DNA of 64,000 bases. It comes from Axinella damicornis. Taxonomy: Eukaryota; Porifera; Demospongiae; Axinellida; Axinellidae. The stretch lies in contig OZ007506.1 in NCBI GenBank assembly GCA_963931865.1, forward strand, positions 9,504,855 to 9,568,854, written 5' to 3'. Every line of letters begins with the position of its first letter. Positions within the stretch are counted from its first letter, which is position 1. Below are positions 55,263-64,000 of this stretch, in pieces. The translations under genes were made by a program, and so were the position numbers. The notes under the pieces are model-generated. The model did no database searches. It saw nothing but the letters and a program-made list of their open reading frames with translations, and had not been told where the DNA came from.

Positions 55263-56756
55263 TGACAGGGGTACGGTCACTGATATGTGATCTGTCAGCT
55301 ACCTGATGAAGCTACACCAGAAACCGAACACATGTATCAAGTTGAGTTGACGGATGCGGCGAACTTGTGGACTGGAAGACTGCACAGGCCTAATAGACCC
55401 TATGGTCCGTCAACTCAACTTGACCTGAAACTAGTTAGCCTAGAAGGTCAGACTTGCGTGGAATGCAGGGTGAAGGGAAACGAATGTCTGGTAAGACAGG
55501 TTTCCGTGGCACGGAGGAATTTAAAAAGGTCATGTCATATCAAAATTATGTCATGAGGAACACAACTGCAATGTCACCATGCCTGCATCAACATACTACG
55601 ACATCGGTGATCACCAATTGCAAGATGCTGTTTGCTTGCGACTGTAACATACATGTAGCTCGCAAATCTGTTATTGAATCAGTACAGATCATGTGACCAA
55701 TACGGAAGGTAAATCTAATGTTCTCCAGTCTTATTGGTGGTGCCAGCATTCCAGCGTTGACCAGATGTTCTATTCCCTTTTTGATGTCATCTTTCTGTTG
55801 CACTTCCGTATTCTAAAGCTTGTGCCGCCATAATTTGATCGAACTGTCCCTGAATCGTATCACTGGTAAGCAATCATTAATTTTGTTCGATTCAACACAT
55901 ACTAATGCAGTGCATTACTGCATTCACCAATAGAAGCTAGTATCTCGACGTACACCCAACATGGTGGCTGTTTTCTGTTTTCGTTCGTAAATTTTTGTTT
56001 CTCAAAGTGATGTCATCAGATGCAATGGGTCATAGCATAGGATACGGCATAGTAATGTAGTCTCATGGGCCAGACAATCATGGCGGGTTATGAGTGACAG
56101 ATGCTAGTCTCATCCCCGGTCCCTCCACATACATGCCCTGTCGGGAAAATCATAAGAAAGAGAAAGCAGGGTCTTGTAAATGAAGTGTACCTGGCGCAGC
56201 ACGGGAGTTGGGAATCGTAATTGATTAATTGCACGCATGTGTACACACTGTGCAAGTGGCTTGGGGTTTTATGAGCGTATACAGGGTGGTAAGGTAGTTA
56301 TTGCTTCCAATCCGAAGGGCGTAGACAAGTTTGTATGAGTGTGTGTTTGTTGGGGGGGGGGGGGGGGGGGGAGGGGGGGGGGGGGGGGGGGGGGGGTGGC
56401 AGTGCTGGAAGGGAGGCTGCGCTGGGTGAATGCGAGTTTAAAGTTAACATAATTTTATACCGTGTGTGTGCACTGTTTTGTTAGCTGGAACTTTAACATC
56501 TTGAGCCAAGAAACCAGACTACCTCATCGGCCAGTTCAATAGGTGCCAATGTCTCATGACAGACACTCTTCAGCTGAATTGTGTAGTGAAGGAATGTACA
56601 ACCGTATTCATATTAAGTACACTGTACAGCAAAATTAAATCTCAAAATCTTGGGGGGGTGGGGGGGGGGGGGGGGGGGGGGGGTTGGTGGCTCTTCAACT
56701 GTCCCACCCCCACCCACCCTGTTGAATCCCTCTCAGCCTAGTGAGTAAGAAAGCAC
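55263..56756. other. Intergenic stretch, one strong hairpin and two poly(G) runs
   Basis: No confident gene; the 89-codon frame at 55287-55556 reads through a hairpin and is probably chance. Poly(G) at 56352-56396 (one A) and 56652-56683 (one T). Confidence 0.4.
55337..55422. repeat. 17-bp perfect inverted repeat
   Basis: CAAGTTGAGTTGACGGA at 55337-55353 and its exact inverse at 55406-55422, loop 52 bp. Confidence 0.85.
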
Positions 56757-56860
56757 TTTACATGTGGTGTGTAGCAACAAGTGGGATTCGAACCTGGAAC
56801 TTTGGTCCAAAGTCAAACTTTAATGCTTTGATCAAATAGTTTCCACAAACACACAATTTG
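56757..56860 (-). repeat. Decayed tRNA-derived SINE / tRNA pseudogene
   Basis: The minus strand carries a perfect Pol III B-box GGTTCGAATCC (56794-56784), preceded by GGACCAAAGTTCC and an AAGCATTAAAGTTTGACTTTGG arm like a tRNA anticodon region, and followed by CACTTGTTGCTACACACCAC. The A-box is degenerate. The 104-codon minus frame over it is a shadow. Confidence 0.5.
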
Positions 56861-57084
56861 GTTCGATACATTGTGTGTGAGCATTGCTCGCACCTTAGTA
56901 GAATGGCGTGAAGCCCATTTACCAGTTTCTCTTTCCGTAGGGGGTATGGGGACGAGACTATAAACCTTCTCAGTAGTGTGAAATTATATAGCCATCTGCT
57001 ATCCATGCTGCCAATAAGTGATATGAAACTGCGTTGGAAGGCCTGGAACGAAAGTGGCAAGTTTAGCCACATTGTCCAGTAGGA

Positions 57085-57258
57085 ATGACATCCATCTCTA
57101 GTAATCTTCAGTATTCTCCTATATCTCTAAATGTACAAGAACTCAATGACCACACAACCACACACACATACTCATGCACACATAATTATATTACACGCGT
57201 ACACATACACACGCATACACTCTCACGTACACACTTATTCACACATGCACACACACAG
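57085..57258 (+). repeat. CA-rich microsatellite in presumed SLC25 intron
   Basis: CACACA/ACACTC tracts from 57158 to 57257, ending at the acceptor of the first recognised SLC25 exon. Confidence 0.7.
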
Positions 57259-60200
57259 TGGCAGTGGTTCAAGTGACTCGGGAGCCTACCCACTCACTGT
57301 GGGACAAGCTCACAATAAAGCAACTCAAACACATGCTGGCCGGGGGTGTGGCAGGGGCTGTATCACGTACCTGTGTCTCCCCCCTTGAGAGAATGAAAAT
57401 CCTCTTCCAGGTAATGTGACTCGCAGGCCAGGTTATCATGTGGTAAGGGGTAGCCTCATTCTATCCACTATATTAAGTACGGTACTATATAGTAGCCTGA
57501 CGTCACAGAAATGCTTCCAGAAACATTTCTGGAAACAATTAACACCTGCACTGTCCTAACCCTTGACGACGCCCCTAACGATATTCAGGGTTGTTGGTAT
57601 TCTACGTTCCCACGCCTTCTATATGCATGTATACCTCCAGTTTGATTGCTTACAGTATGTGAGAACCATTTAATAAGCGATCAAAATGAATTCATGGGAT
57701 GAATTAGTACTATATGGCATATACCCAGATCCAGGTGGAGAATAAAGGTCAGAAATTCCGAGGCATCATACCGACTCTGGTCAAGATTGGAAAGGAGGAG
57801 GGCTTCCGAGGGTACTTCAAGGGAAATGGAACCAATGTGGCCAGGATCGTACCCTATGTTGCGGTGCAGTTTGCTGCTTATGAAGAATTCAAGAAAGTAA
57901 GTTGGTTTTTGTCCACGTATTATGAGAATTTGTACTAGCTAGGGAAGAGAGGCCTGCAGAATAATATAGTATGAAACTAGCTACTTGGCATTACGTTAGG
58001 GTTTTGAGGAGAGAGCCTGGAATTGAGGCTCCCTCCCTCCCTCCTGCTCCTCCCTCTCTCCCTTCAATTCCTCCCTCCCTCCCTTCAATTCTCCCTCCCC
58101 TCCTCTCCCCTCCCGCCCTCCCTCCCCTCCCCTCCTCTCTCTCCCTCCCTCCCTCCCTCCCTCCCTCCCTCCCTCCCTCCCTCCCTCCCTCCCTCCCTCC
58201 CTCCCTCCCTCCCTCCCTCCCTCCCTCCCTCCCTCCCTCCCCCACCAGCTCCTCAACATCCCTTCTGATCCCAGACAGCAGAGACCCCTCAGACGACTCT
58301 GTGCGGGTGCCATGGCAGGTGTGACCTCTGTCACAACAACCTACCCTCTGGACCTTGTCAGAACGCGGCTATCAGCACAGGGGGAGGGAGAGGAGAAAAA
58401 GTACAAGTATGTGTAATCTTATTCGCATTCTGTTGCTGAGGACCATAGTTTTATAGCATATACCCACGATAACCAATATTATCGGTGCATCGCTAGGTAA
58501 ATGGTACAGTACTGTGTAGGAAACAGAAGTTTTAATCTTCCATTGGTGTCTGTAGGAACATCCGACATGCATTCCAGACCATCCTCAGAGAGGAGGGTGG
58601 CTTCTGGAGTGGGTGTTTGTATCGAGGGCTCTTTCCAACACTCCTGGGGATTGCACCATATGTTGGACTCAACTTTGCTGTCTATGAAACTCTCAAAGGT
58701 GTGCTGTAAAGGACAATCATGTGGTATGAATTCCCTCATTTTGGGGGAAATCATCAAAATAAGCTCTACAAATTTCCACACAACTGTGTTAATTTTTAAG
58801 GCTTTTGTGAACATTATGACAGTTTACCCGGTATCCCATTGAGATTGGGCTGGTACCAAGGTGATGTCAATTATATTTCTCGTACATAGAAATTAATCCA
58901 GTACAACAAAGCATACTCGACATAGAACAGCAAATACCTCCATTGTAGTTTTCACAGGAACTACAGCAAGCTGGTTAATAAATATCCCATCTGGTGCTGG
59001 AGGTGTGCTGTCACACTTAACCCTTTAACCACCGAATTCTTCCCACCAAGACAACACATTTTCATGCATTCAGCGCACACCACTTTCGTAGGTACTCCTC
59101 TCCCACAGCATTCGCTCCTCAGCGGCCAAACTTGGTGGGGCCTGCACACATGGAGAGACCTCTCTGGCAATACCGTTAATGATATTCATGACCCCCCACA
59201 AGCCCAGCAATCAGAGGTCAAAGGTGGATGTCAGCCGGATTTTCGCCCAGCATTTCCCTAAACTTGGGCCAGATCTGACTGATGGCACACCTTACACCAC
59301 CAATTTGCAGGTTTTCTTGAGGCCCTGGGTGGGGTCTATGAATATCATTAGAATCAAAAATTCTCGGGTCAATGAATCTCATTAAAATCAAAAGACGCCT
59401 ACGACAGCCCGAAGGGGGGGCTGCCGCCCCCCCTTCGAAACCCCCCCGCTTGTACGTTTAGTGGGGGAGGCGCGCCGAAATCTGACCAAATTTTTGAGTT
59501 CGTGCCTTAAAGTCGTCCCTAGGCCCTCTGAAGACTTTTTGGTCTCTTTTTGGACTGGCGAGAAGCCCTACAAGTGCATAGGGTCTAAATGACGCATTTA
59601 TGCGTCAATAGGGCTTAAAGGGTTAAGCTGCGGGGCATGACAGAAGCTTTTACGAATACGCTGAATAGCTGTCCCAAAACTGACAAATCAGTTCACCATA
59701 AGCGGCATTAGCTGCTTTTCTCGAGCGAGACAACAGATAATTTGCAATGGACTATGCAGATAATGATTGTTGGTTACAAAAATTCTGTATGTGCTTCTGG
59801 TATACACTTTGTGCAGCATGCGCCTGAGTATTCTGTACCCTGCCTATTGCCCATGCAAACACCCTCTCCCCAGGCTATGTGATGTCACGTGTAATGGAGA
59901 AGGAGGATCACAGAGAACAGCTGCTGTTGGACAGTGAGCTGCTGGTCACTTGGAAACTCACTTGTGGTGCAATTGCAGGAGCGACTGCTCAATCTGGTGA
60001 GCAAAATATGGCATCACAAACACGGAGACTTTCAGCCTCATTGTGGATGTCAGACAGTCCAGGGCTTATGATAACAGTCTGACACAGGACAAAATCCAGT
60101 CAATTTTGTCTAATGTCCAAACAAAATGACCAATTTCCGGTCAAATTTTAATTTGTCTGGACAACTTTCATTTGTTATCATAAGCCCTGGTGTCGCCTGC

Positions 60201-61899
60201 CGGGTACAATGGAAACTGTCTACCATGGGACCCCAGTTTTGGCCACTATAGACAAGTGGCAGCTGCCTTAGCCCTTTAGGGCCCATAGCGCCAAATGTCG
60301 TCATAATACTTTCAGCTTCATCATATGACTACCGGCAATGTCCTTGGGAGATAGGTTCTGTGACAGCAGGAAGGGCGGGACAGGGTGGGTGCACCCGGAG
60401 GGTGCAAACAGCATGGCCGTGTTTGGGCTCAGCGGTAGAAAGGTCTTGGTCGGCACTGGGAGGGCCATTCCATCGATTTTGGCATAAATGGGGTTAGAAA
60501 GTAGTCGTCTGGCTTTGTAGGGCCTCCATTTCCAGCATACATGGCCCGTTTTTCAGCTACGGCAGGTTGCCATTTCTCGGGAGACTTGATTGCAAGTTAA
60601 TTGGTGGGCGTGGTTAAGTCATGTATACACTTAGTATAGCTGAAATTACCTGTGTGAGCAGTTTCGAGCCCCACAGAATATCACACCAAAAAGTACGTAG
60701 CTACACACATATGCACAACACAGGAACTGTGAGTCAGGCTAGCTGAAGCAGTCATCACTCTACCCCTTCTTGCTCATTAGCACGCACTGGATATTAAAAT
60801 CACCTACTTAAAACTCTTTAGGGCTTTAATTTCTTTCTCTAGGTCATTTTCAGTCTATAGAACATACCCGAATTTCTGTTCCCTGGCGTTGCTGCCTGAG
60901 ATTGTGCTGTGCTCATGCAGTCACATTTCTGATGACATACCAACTGGTCCATGTTCTGCATGTGTACATGTACCCACTCAGGCTTGCCCATGCATTTTGT
61001 CTGCGCATGGGATAAGTGCTCAATTGAAAACCTCAAGTTCACCGAGTGATTTCTGATGTTCATACGCCAGCAATGCAGCACACGGTCCTAGGCCGGGAGG
61101 CCCGGCATGCAGCACAACACAGCTTGTATTGAGCCTGAGCCTAGTTGAAAGCTTACTTGGAGTGGGGCTAGCTTCTGTCACTATCCATAGCAAGGGCGTG
61201 GCGCTACATCATGGGTATAGACTACCTTGAGGCTCTTGTTGATGACGGTCTGCATGCAGTTTTCAAGTTTGTAGTGCATAGTTCATAATTATCCTCATGC
61301 ATAGTTAACGTTGCAGTTGTGAACTGAAGCAGGCTCCACACGTCAGTGGTGCAACTAGTCTCGGAACCAGACTCCCAACCCAAAGGGGGAGGGGGAGTCT
61401 GGTACAGTTGCATACATGGCAATTTGCAGTGTGCGGAATTTCGGTGGCATGAATCAGATTGGTTGATTGCTATGTAATAATTGGGTTGTGACATGTGGCT
61501 AAGTGTGGAGACCGTGAATTGATAGTAACACAATTATTCATCTAGCACTCCTTGAGAGCCACCATACCACCTTTAATTGGCACTTGCTTGTTCTGCAGGG
61601 AATCTGGCTAGCTGCTACATAATAATTATAACCTATACTCTCATGCATACACAACAGTGTCCTATCCACTGGATGTGATTCGTCGCCGTATGCAAATGAA
61701 GGGAGCCATGAGCGATCGATTCCCCTACAGAAACACACCCCATGCCATCACAACAATTATAAAAACTGAAGGGGTCAGTGGACTCTACAAGGGTATACTG
61801 CCCAACTTACTAAAGGTTGCACCATCAGTAGCAATAGCATTTGTGACATATGAATCTGTCAAGGCAAGACTGTTTGGTATACCCATGGTCTGGAGGTGA
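57259..61899 (+). CDS. SLC25 mitochondrial carrier, six recognised exons
   Basis: Exons: 57259-57410, 57729-57896, 58249-58406, 58556-58698, 59874-59996, 61658-61899 (TGA at 61897). All junctions are GT-AG and phases close: 327 codons from the first full codon, close to the usual ~300 residues. It is an inner-membrane solute carrier with three two-helix repeats. Signature motifs: [11 protein letters not shown] (repeat 1), [14 protein letters not shown] (repeat 2), [13 protein letters not shown] (repeat 3), each PxD/ExxK/R, and [35 protein letters not shown] and [21 protein letters not shown] in the matrix loops. Closest by eye to the adenine-nucleotide/CoA/APS-type branch (YPR011C, SLC25A16/42-like), but the substrate is not settled. 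The exon with the start codon is upstream and not found. This is the only clear host gene in the window. Confidence 0.88.
58024..58243 (+). repeat. (CCCT)n microsatellite serving as pyrimidine tract
   Basis: About 220 bp of CTCC/CCCT repeats ending five bases before the acceptor of SLC25 exon 3. Long open frames here on both strands are artefacts. Confidence 0.95.
59021..59622 (-). mobile_element. 602-bp piggyBac-like remnant in SLC25 intron 4
   Basis: Flanked by TTAA (59017-59020 and 59623-59626), with ends CCCTTTAACC and CCCTTTAAGCCC in inverse. The minus strand near 59150-59060 reads [20 protein letters not shown] and a further Cys pair, like the C-terminal cysteine-rich domain of piggyBac transposases. 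A palindrome TGACGCAT/ATGCGTCA lies at 59590-59607 near the right end. It appears to be an internally deleted copy that kept the transposase tail. Confidence 0.55.
60059..60190. mobile_element. 132-bp MITE in SLC25 intron 5
   Basis: Perfect 18-bp TIRs CCAGGGCTTATGATAACA. No clear target duplication. Confidence 0.75.
61349..61402. repeat. Solo end of a TAGTCTCG-type MITE with small hairpin
   Basis: TAGTCTCGGAACCAGACTCC followed by an inverse GGGAGTCTGG; the other end is absent. Confidence 0.45.
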
Positions 61900-62291
61900 T
61901 ATCGCAATGATCAGATTGGCTGTGCATGCACCACTCATCTCGGGGAAGCAAATTCTCTTGTGCAGCAGGATACCAGTGGAATTTAAATAATGTCAGTGAA
62001 ATTTGTATCACAACTACCATCATCCATTCTGCTTTTTTTTTAATAATACTTATATCAGCCAAAATTCATTAGTTGTAACAAATATTGCCTACAATATTTT
62101 TCAAACACTGTTTTGAGACAAAGGACAAGAGGAAAGGAAAGGGAAGCACCTTGCTAATAATATGCATGGGAGACACTGATCGCTAGCTAAGCAGGACCAA
62201 GCTGCAGTGAGTGCCTGTGTGATACAAAAACAAAAGTTCAAGGTGTCTGTCAGTTGTGTCCATGGAACCCCCCTCAAGGGTGTCTATTGGC
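61900..62291. other. Spacer after the SLC25 gene
   Basis: 3' flank of the carrier gene, AT-rich (T-run then TTTAATAATA at 62033-62049); no separate gene seen. Confidence 0.4.
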
Positions 62292-62367
62292 TCAGCGGCT
62301 GTAGGGGTGATAGCCCCTCTGCTGGTTGGCTCCAGCTGCAGCAGCTCCTCCTCCACCACGGGGATAC
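62292..62367 (-). CDS. Probable terminal exon of a Gly/Ala-rich protein
   Basis: Acceptor TTGTATTTATCTTGCAG, then YPRGGGGAAAAGANQQRGYH followed by PYSR and a TGA. The composition resembles the C-terminal tail of an RNA-binding protein. It ends convergently with the SLC25 gene, about 390 bp away. Identity unknown; upstream exons not assigned with confidence. Confidence 0.45.
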
Positions 62368-63107
62368 CTGCAAGATAAATACAAGTAAGCTCAAGGCATT
62401 ATTGGGGGCGCAAGATTACAATGCAAGTACTGTCAGTGTAACCATACCATACTCGTGCGGCTGTGTACCAGGGGCCCAGGACCAACTCGTGGAACAGAGC
62501 AATGAAACAAACCCTGGCCAAGCAGAGTTGTTGATCTTTGCACTACTAGCAAGCCGCCAAATATAAATACTAGTGAAATGCTAAACATTGCGGGGCAAGT
62601 GCGAGCGAAATCTACTCATATTGAGTTCAACACAACACAAAAAAAATCTCGGAGTTTCCACGCAATTGATTCTGCGCAATGTGCCTTGGGGTATATAGCA
62701 CAGCTCACTTATAAGCAAGTTATCTCTCATCCCAGCTAAGTGCTGAAGTCGTCGTCTTCCAGAAACACTGCCATATTCCATCGTACAGTGGGGAAAGCTA
62801 TTATTCTTCCAAATGAAGCACACTTCCTATTTCAATGTCATTCGAAATGAAGCACATCTCGTTATTAGGGGGATATTTGCCTTGCTGTGGAGATATGGTG
62901 CATGTGCTTAACTCTTCGCATGCGGAAATTATGTCATGTGGGTATGCCCCGGACCCTACGCAGAAATCGAAACACTGGGCAGTGAGTGGCTTGATTTGTG
63001 TAGTTAGGCTGTACTAGTGTATCTGAATAGCTGATCACATACATGTAAGCTTCTTTGCTCTGTGGCTATACATCATCGCGTAACTGTGCCGATTTTCATA
63101 CTCACAC
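62368..63107. other. Presumed intron(s) or spacer between two minus-strand exons
   Basis: No further exon recognised. AAATGAAGCACA occurs twice around 62815 and 62848. Confidence 0.3.
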
Positions 63108-63221
63108 CTGCAGCCCTGACACGTTATTCCGAACTCCTGCCTTGAGTACAAACTGGAGTCGGTTTGCTACCTGTGGTCGGTAAAAAGCTTTGTACTTGAC
63201 CTCCCTAGTGAACTTCACGAA
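63108..63221 (-). CDS. Probable internal exon, unidentified host gene
   Basis: Acceptor CCAGTACTAG and donor CTGCAGGTGTGAGT enclose 114 nt (38 codons, symmetric) with a protein-like frame, FVKFTREVKYKAFYRPQVAN and a further 18 residues ending GLQ. It may belong to the same minus-strand gene as 62292-62367, but the phases do not join directly, so at least one more exon would be needed. I do not recognise it. Confidence 0.4.
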
Positions 63222-63359
63222 CTAGTACTGGCACTTCCTGCCTTTCCGGAATGGTGATGTAAGTGGAAAGATGTGACCTAAATTTATTACTACTCACTTG
63301 GCAGGAACTTACCCTCAACTCCAGTTAAGTTATCTCCATGAAAGCGCATTGTTTGCATC

Positions 63360-63722
63360 TAGCCGCGTTCCCAGGCCCACACGCGAAACGCGGAAGTGGG
63401 CCTGGTGACACTTGGCAAAATTCCCGTATGTGCTTAACTCAGCAGTCTTCATTTTGGGTAGGCGAATCACGTTCGTCCATTGTCAATTATTGCGTAGTAA
63501 TTACATTCTTTACCCGTGAAAAGTGTAGCCGTTTGATAAAACGCTGTTGTAGCCTTCAAGACTCACCTCTGGTCGCTCCTTTGCAAGGACGTTCTACTTA
63601 GCCATCACAACAGCTACCTTCCACGTGATTTCGTATGCATCCAAGTAAGGAATGCAATCATTCACGCAGTTATGCTGACTGTGCACATATGCATTCCGCG
63701 TGTGGGCCTGGGTATGAGGCTA
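63360..63722. mobile_element. 363-bp MITE with 9-bp TSD
   Basis: TIRs TAGCCGCGTTCCCAGGCCCA and inverse (...GGGCCTGGGTATGAGGCTA), perfect duplication GTTTGCATC at 63351-63359 and 63723-63731. Same end family as 42367, 43083 and 44493. Confidence 0.88.
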
Positions 63723-63842
63723 GTTTGCATCAGTGTAAAGTGTTGCAAAGTGTTAATAATAGCGCGCCAGTACAGAGGAGGCAGCCAATTATTTCCATAT
63801 GTGGAGGGCAGTTCCAGGGCTCAATATAATTTTTCAAGTGCA

Positions 63843-63905
63843 CCTTCCATTATGACAGACCATAAACTGAAATGGCAGACCATAAACCGAAATGACAGAC
63901 CACTC
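63843..63905 (+). repeat. ~20-bp tandem repeat, three copies
   Basis: GACAGACCATAAACTGAAAT-type unit at 63854, 63875 and, partly, 63896. Confidence 0.8.
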
Positions 63906-63940
63906 GGACCTGCCATAGAAATTACCAGCACTATCAAATG

Positions 63941-63960
63941 CCCCCCCCCCCCCCCCCCCC
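63941..63960 (+). repeat. 20-bp poly(C) run
   Basis: One of about ten long G/C homopolymers in the window. Confidence 0.95.
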
Positions 63961-64000
63961 AAGTAAAATTAATGATTTCCATATGGAAGACATGCAATGC

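Noticed and set aside
55287..55556. 89-codon ORF with MYQVELTDAANLW
   Set aside because: Reads through a perfect hairpin and has no splice or domain support; chance ORF more likely.
56757..57072. 104-codon minus ORF
   Set aside because: Overlaps the tRNA-like SINE remnant with the perfect B-box and has no domain.
57991..58334. Long frames of Ser/Leu/Pro or Gly/Arg/Glu repeats on both strands
   Set aside because: Pure translation of the (CCCT)n microsatellite in the SLC25 intron.

Overview
The window is eukaryotic and almost certainly from an animal genome. Genes have short GT-AG introns of about 50-200 bp, and there are DIRS-type and LINE retroelements, MULE and piggyBac-like DNA transposons, and many foldback MITEs. 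Nothing looks prokaryotic: no operons, no Shine-Dalgarno-led genes. A sponge or other early-branching marine invertebrate is my best guess from gene compactness and transposon mix, but no gene here proves it.

Layout. (1) 1-19840 is a satellite array of about 64 copies of a 307-bp monomer. Monomer length varies in 33-bp steps and the array has higher-order duplications of 1634, 3135 and 4056 bp. (2) 19964-24940 is a complete DNA transposon with ~450-bp terminal inverted repeats, a perfect 9-bp target duplication and a frameshifted C2CH-finger/'DNID' protein gene. (3) 25700-27190 is a 5'-truncated LINE with a poly(A) tail. (4) 28191-29561 (minus) is a two-exon fragment: Ser/Pro/Arg repeats, a C2H2 finger and a MULE-type N-terminal domain. 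(5) 30450-31600 holds a TA-flanked MITE and a hammerhead-ribozyme-like motif. (6) 33003-41070 is a DIRS retroelement on the minus strand (SAP-domain gag, RT-RNase H, tyrosine recombinase) with a split-direct-repeat arrangement. (7) 42367-44612 is a cluster of foldback/MITE elements with 9-bp duplications. (8) 44619-51805 is the most remarkable object: a complete Mutator-like element (73-bp TIRs, perfect 9-bp TSD). (9) 51819-55262 is further decayed or foldback elements. (10) 57259-61899 is the one clear host gene, a six-exon SLC25 mitochondrial carrier whose introns hold a (CCCT)n tract, a piggyBac remnant and a MITE. (11) 62292-63221 has two probable minus-strand exons of unidentified host gene(s), next to another 9-bp-TSD MITE.

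The main discovery candidate is the element at 44619-51805. Reading the minus strand and splicing 17 short introns plus one optional symmetric one gives a single closed frame of about 1791 residues. It encodes, in order, a complete ubiquitin-specific protease (Cys/His/Asp boxes), a complete Ulp1/SENP-type protease (His/Asp/Gln/Cys), a long Pro/Ser/Thr repeat linker, a MULE DDE transposase and a SWIM zinc finger. So a selfish element appears to carry both a deubiquitinase and a SUMO/NEDD8-type deconjugase fused to its transposase. All exon phases close, the catalytic residues are present and the element is intact at both ends. It inserted into the target duplication of an older MITE, so the order of the two insertions can be read from the sequence.

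Most other open frames are shadows inside satellite, simple repeats or transposon ends. Long poly(dG:dC) tracts (20-38 bp, about ten in 64 kb) are scattered throughout.
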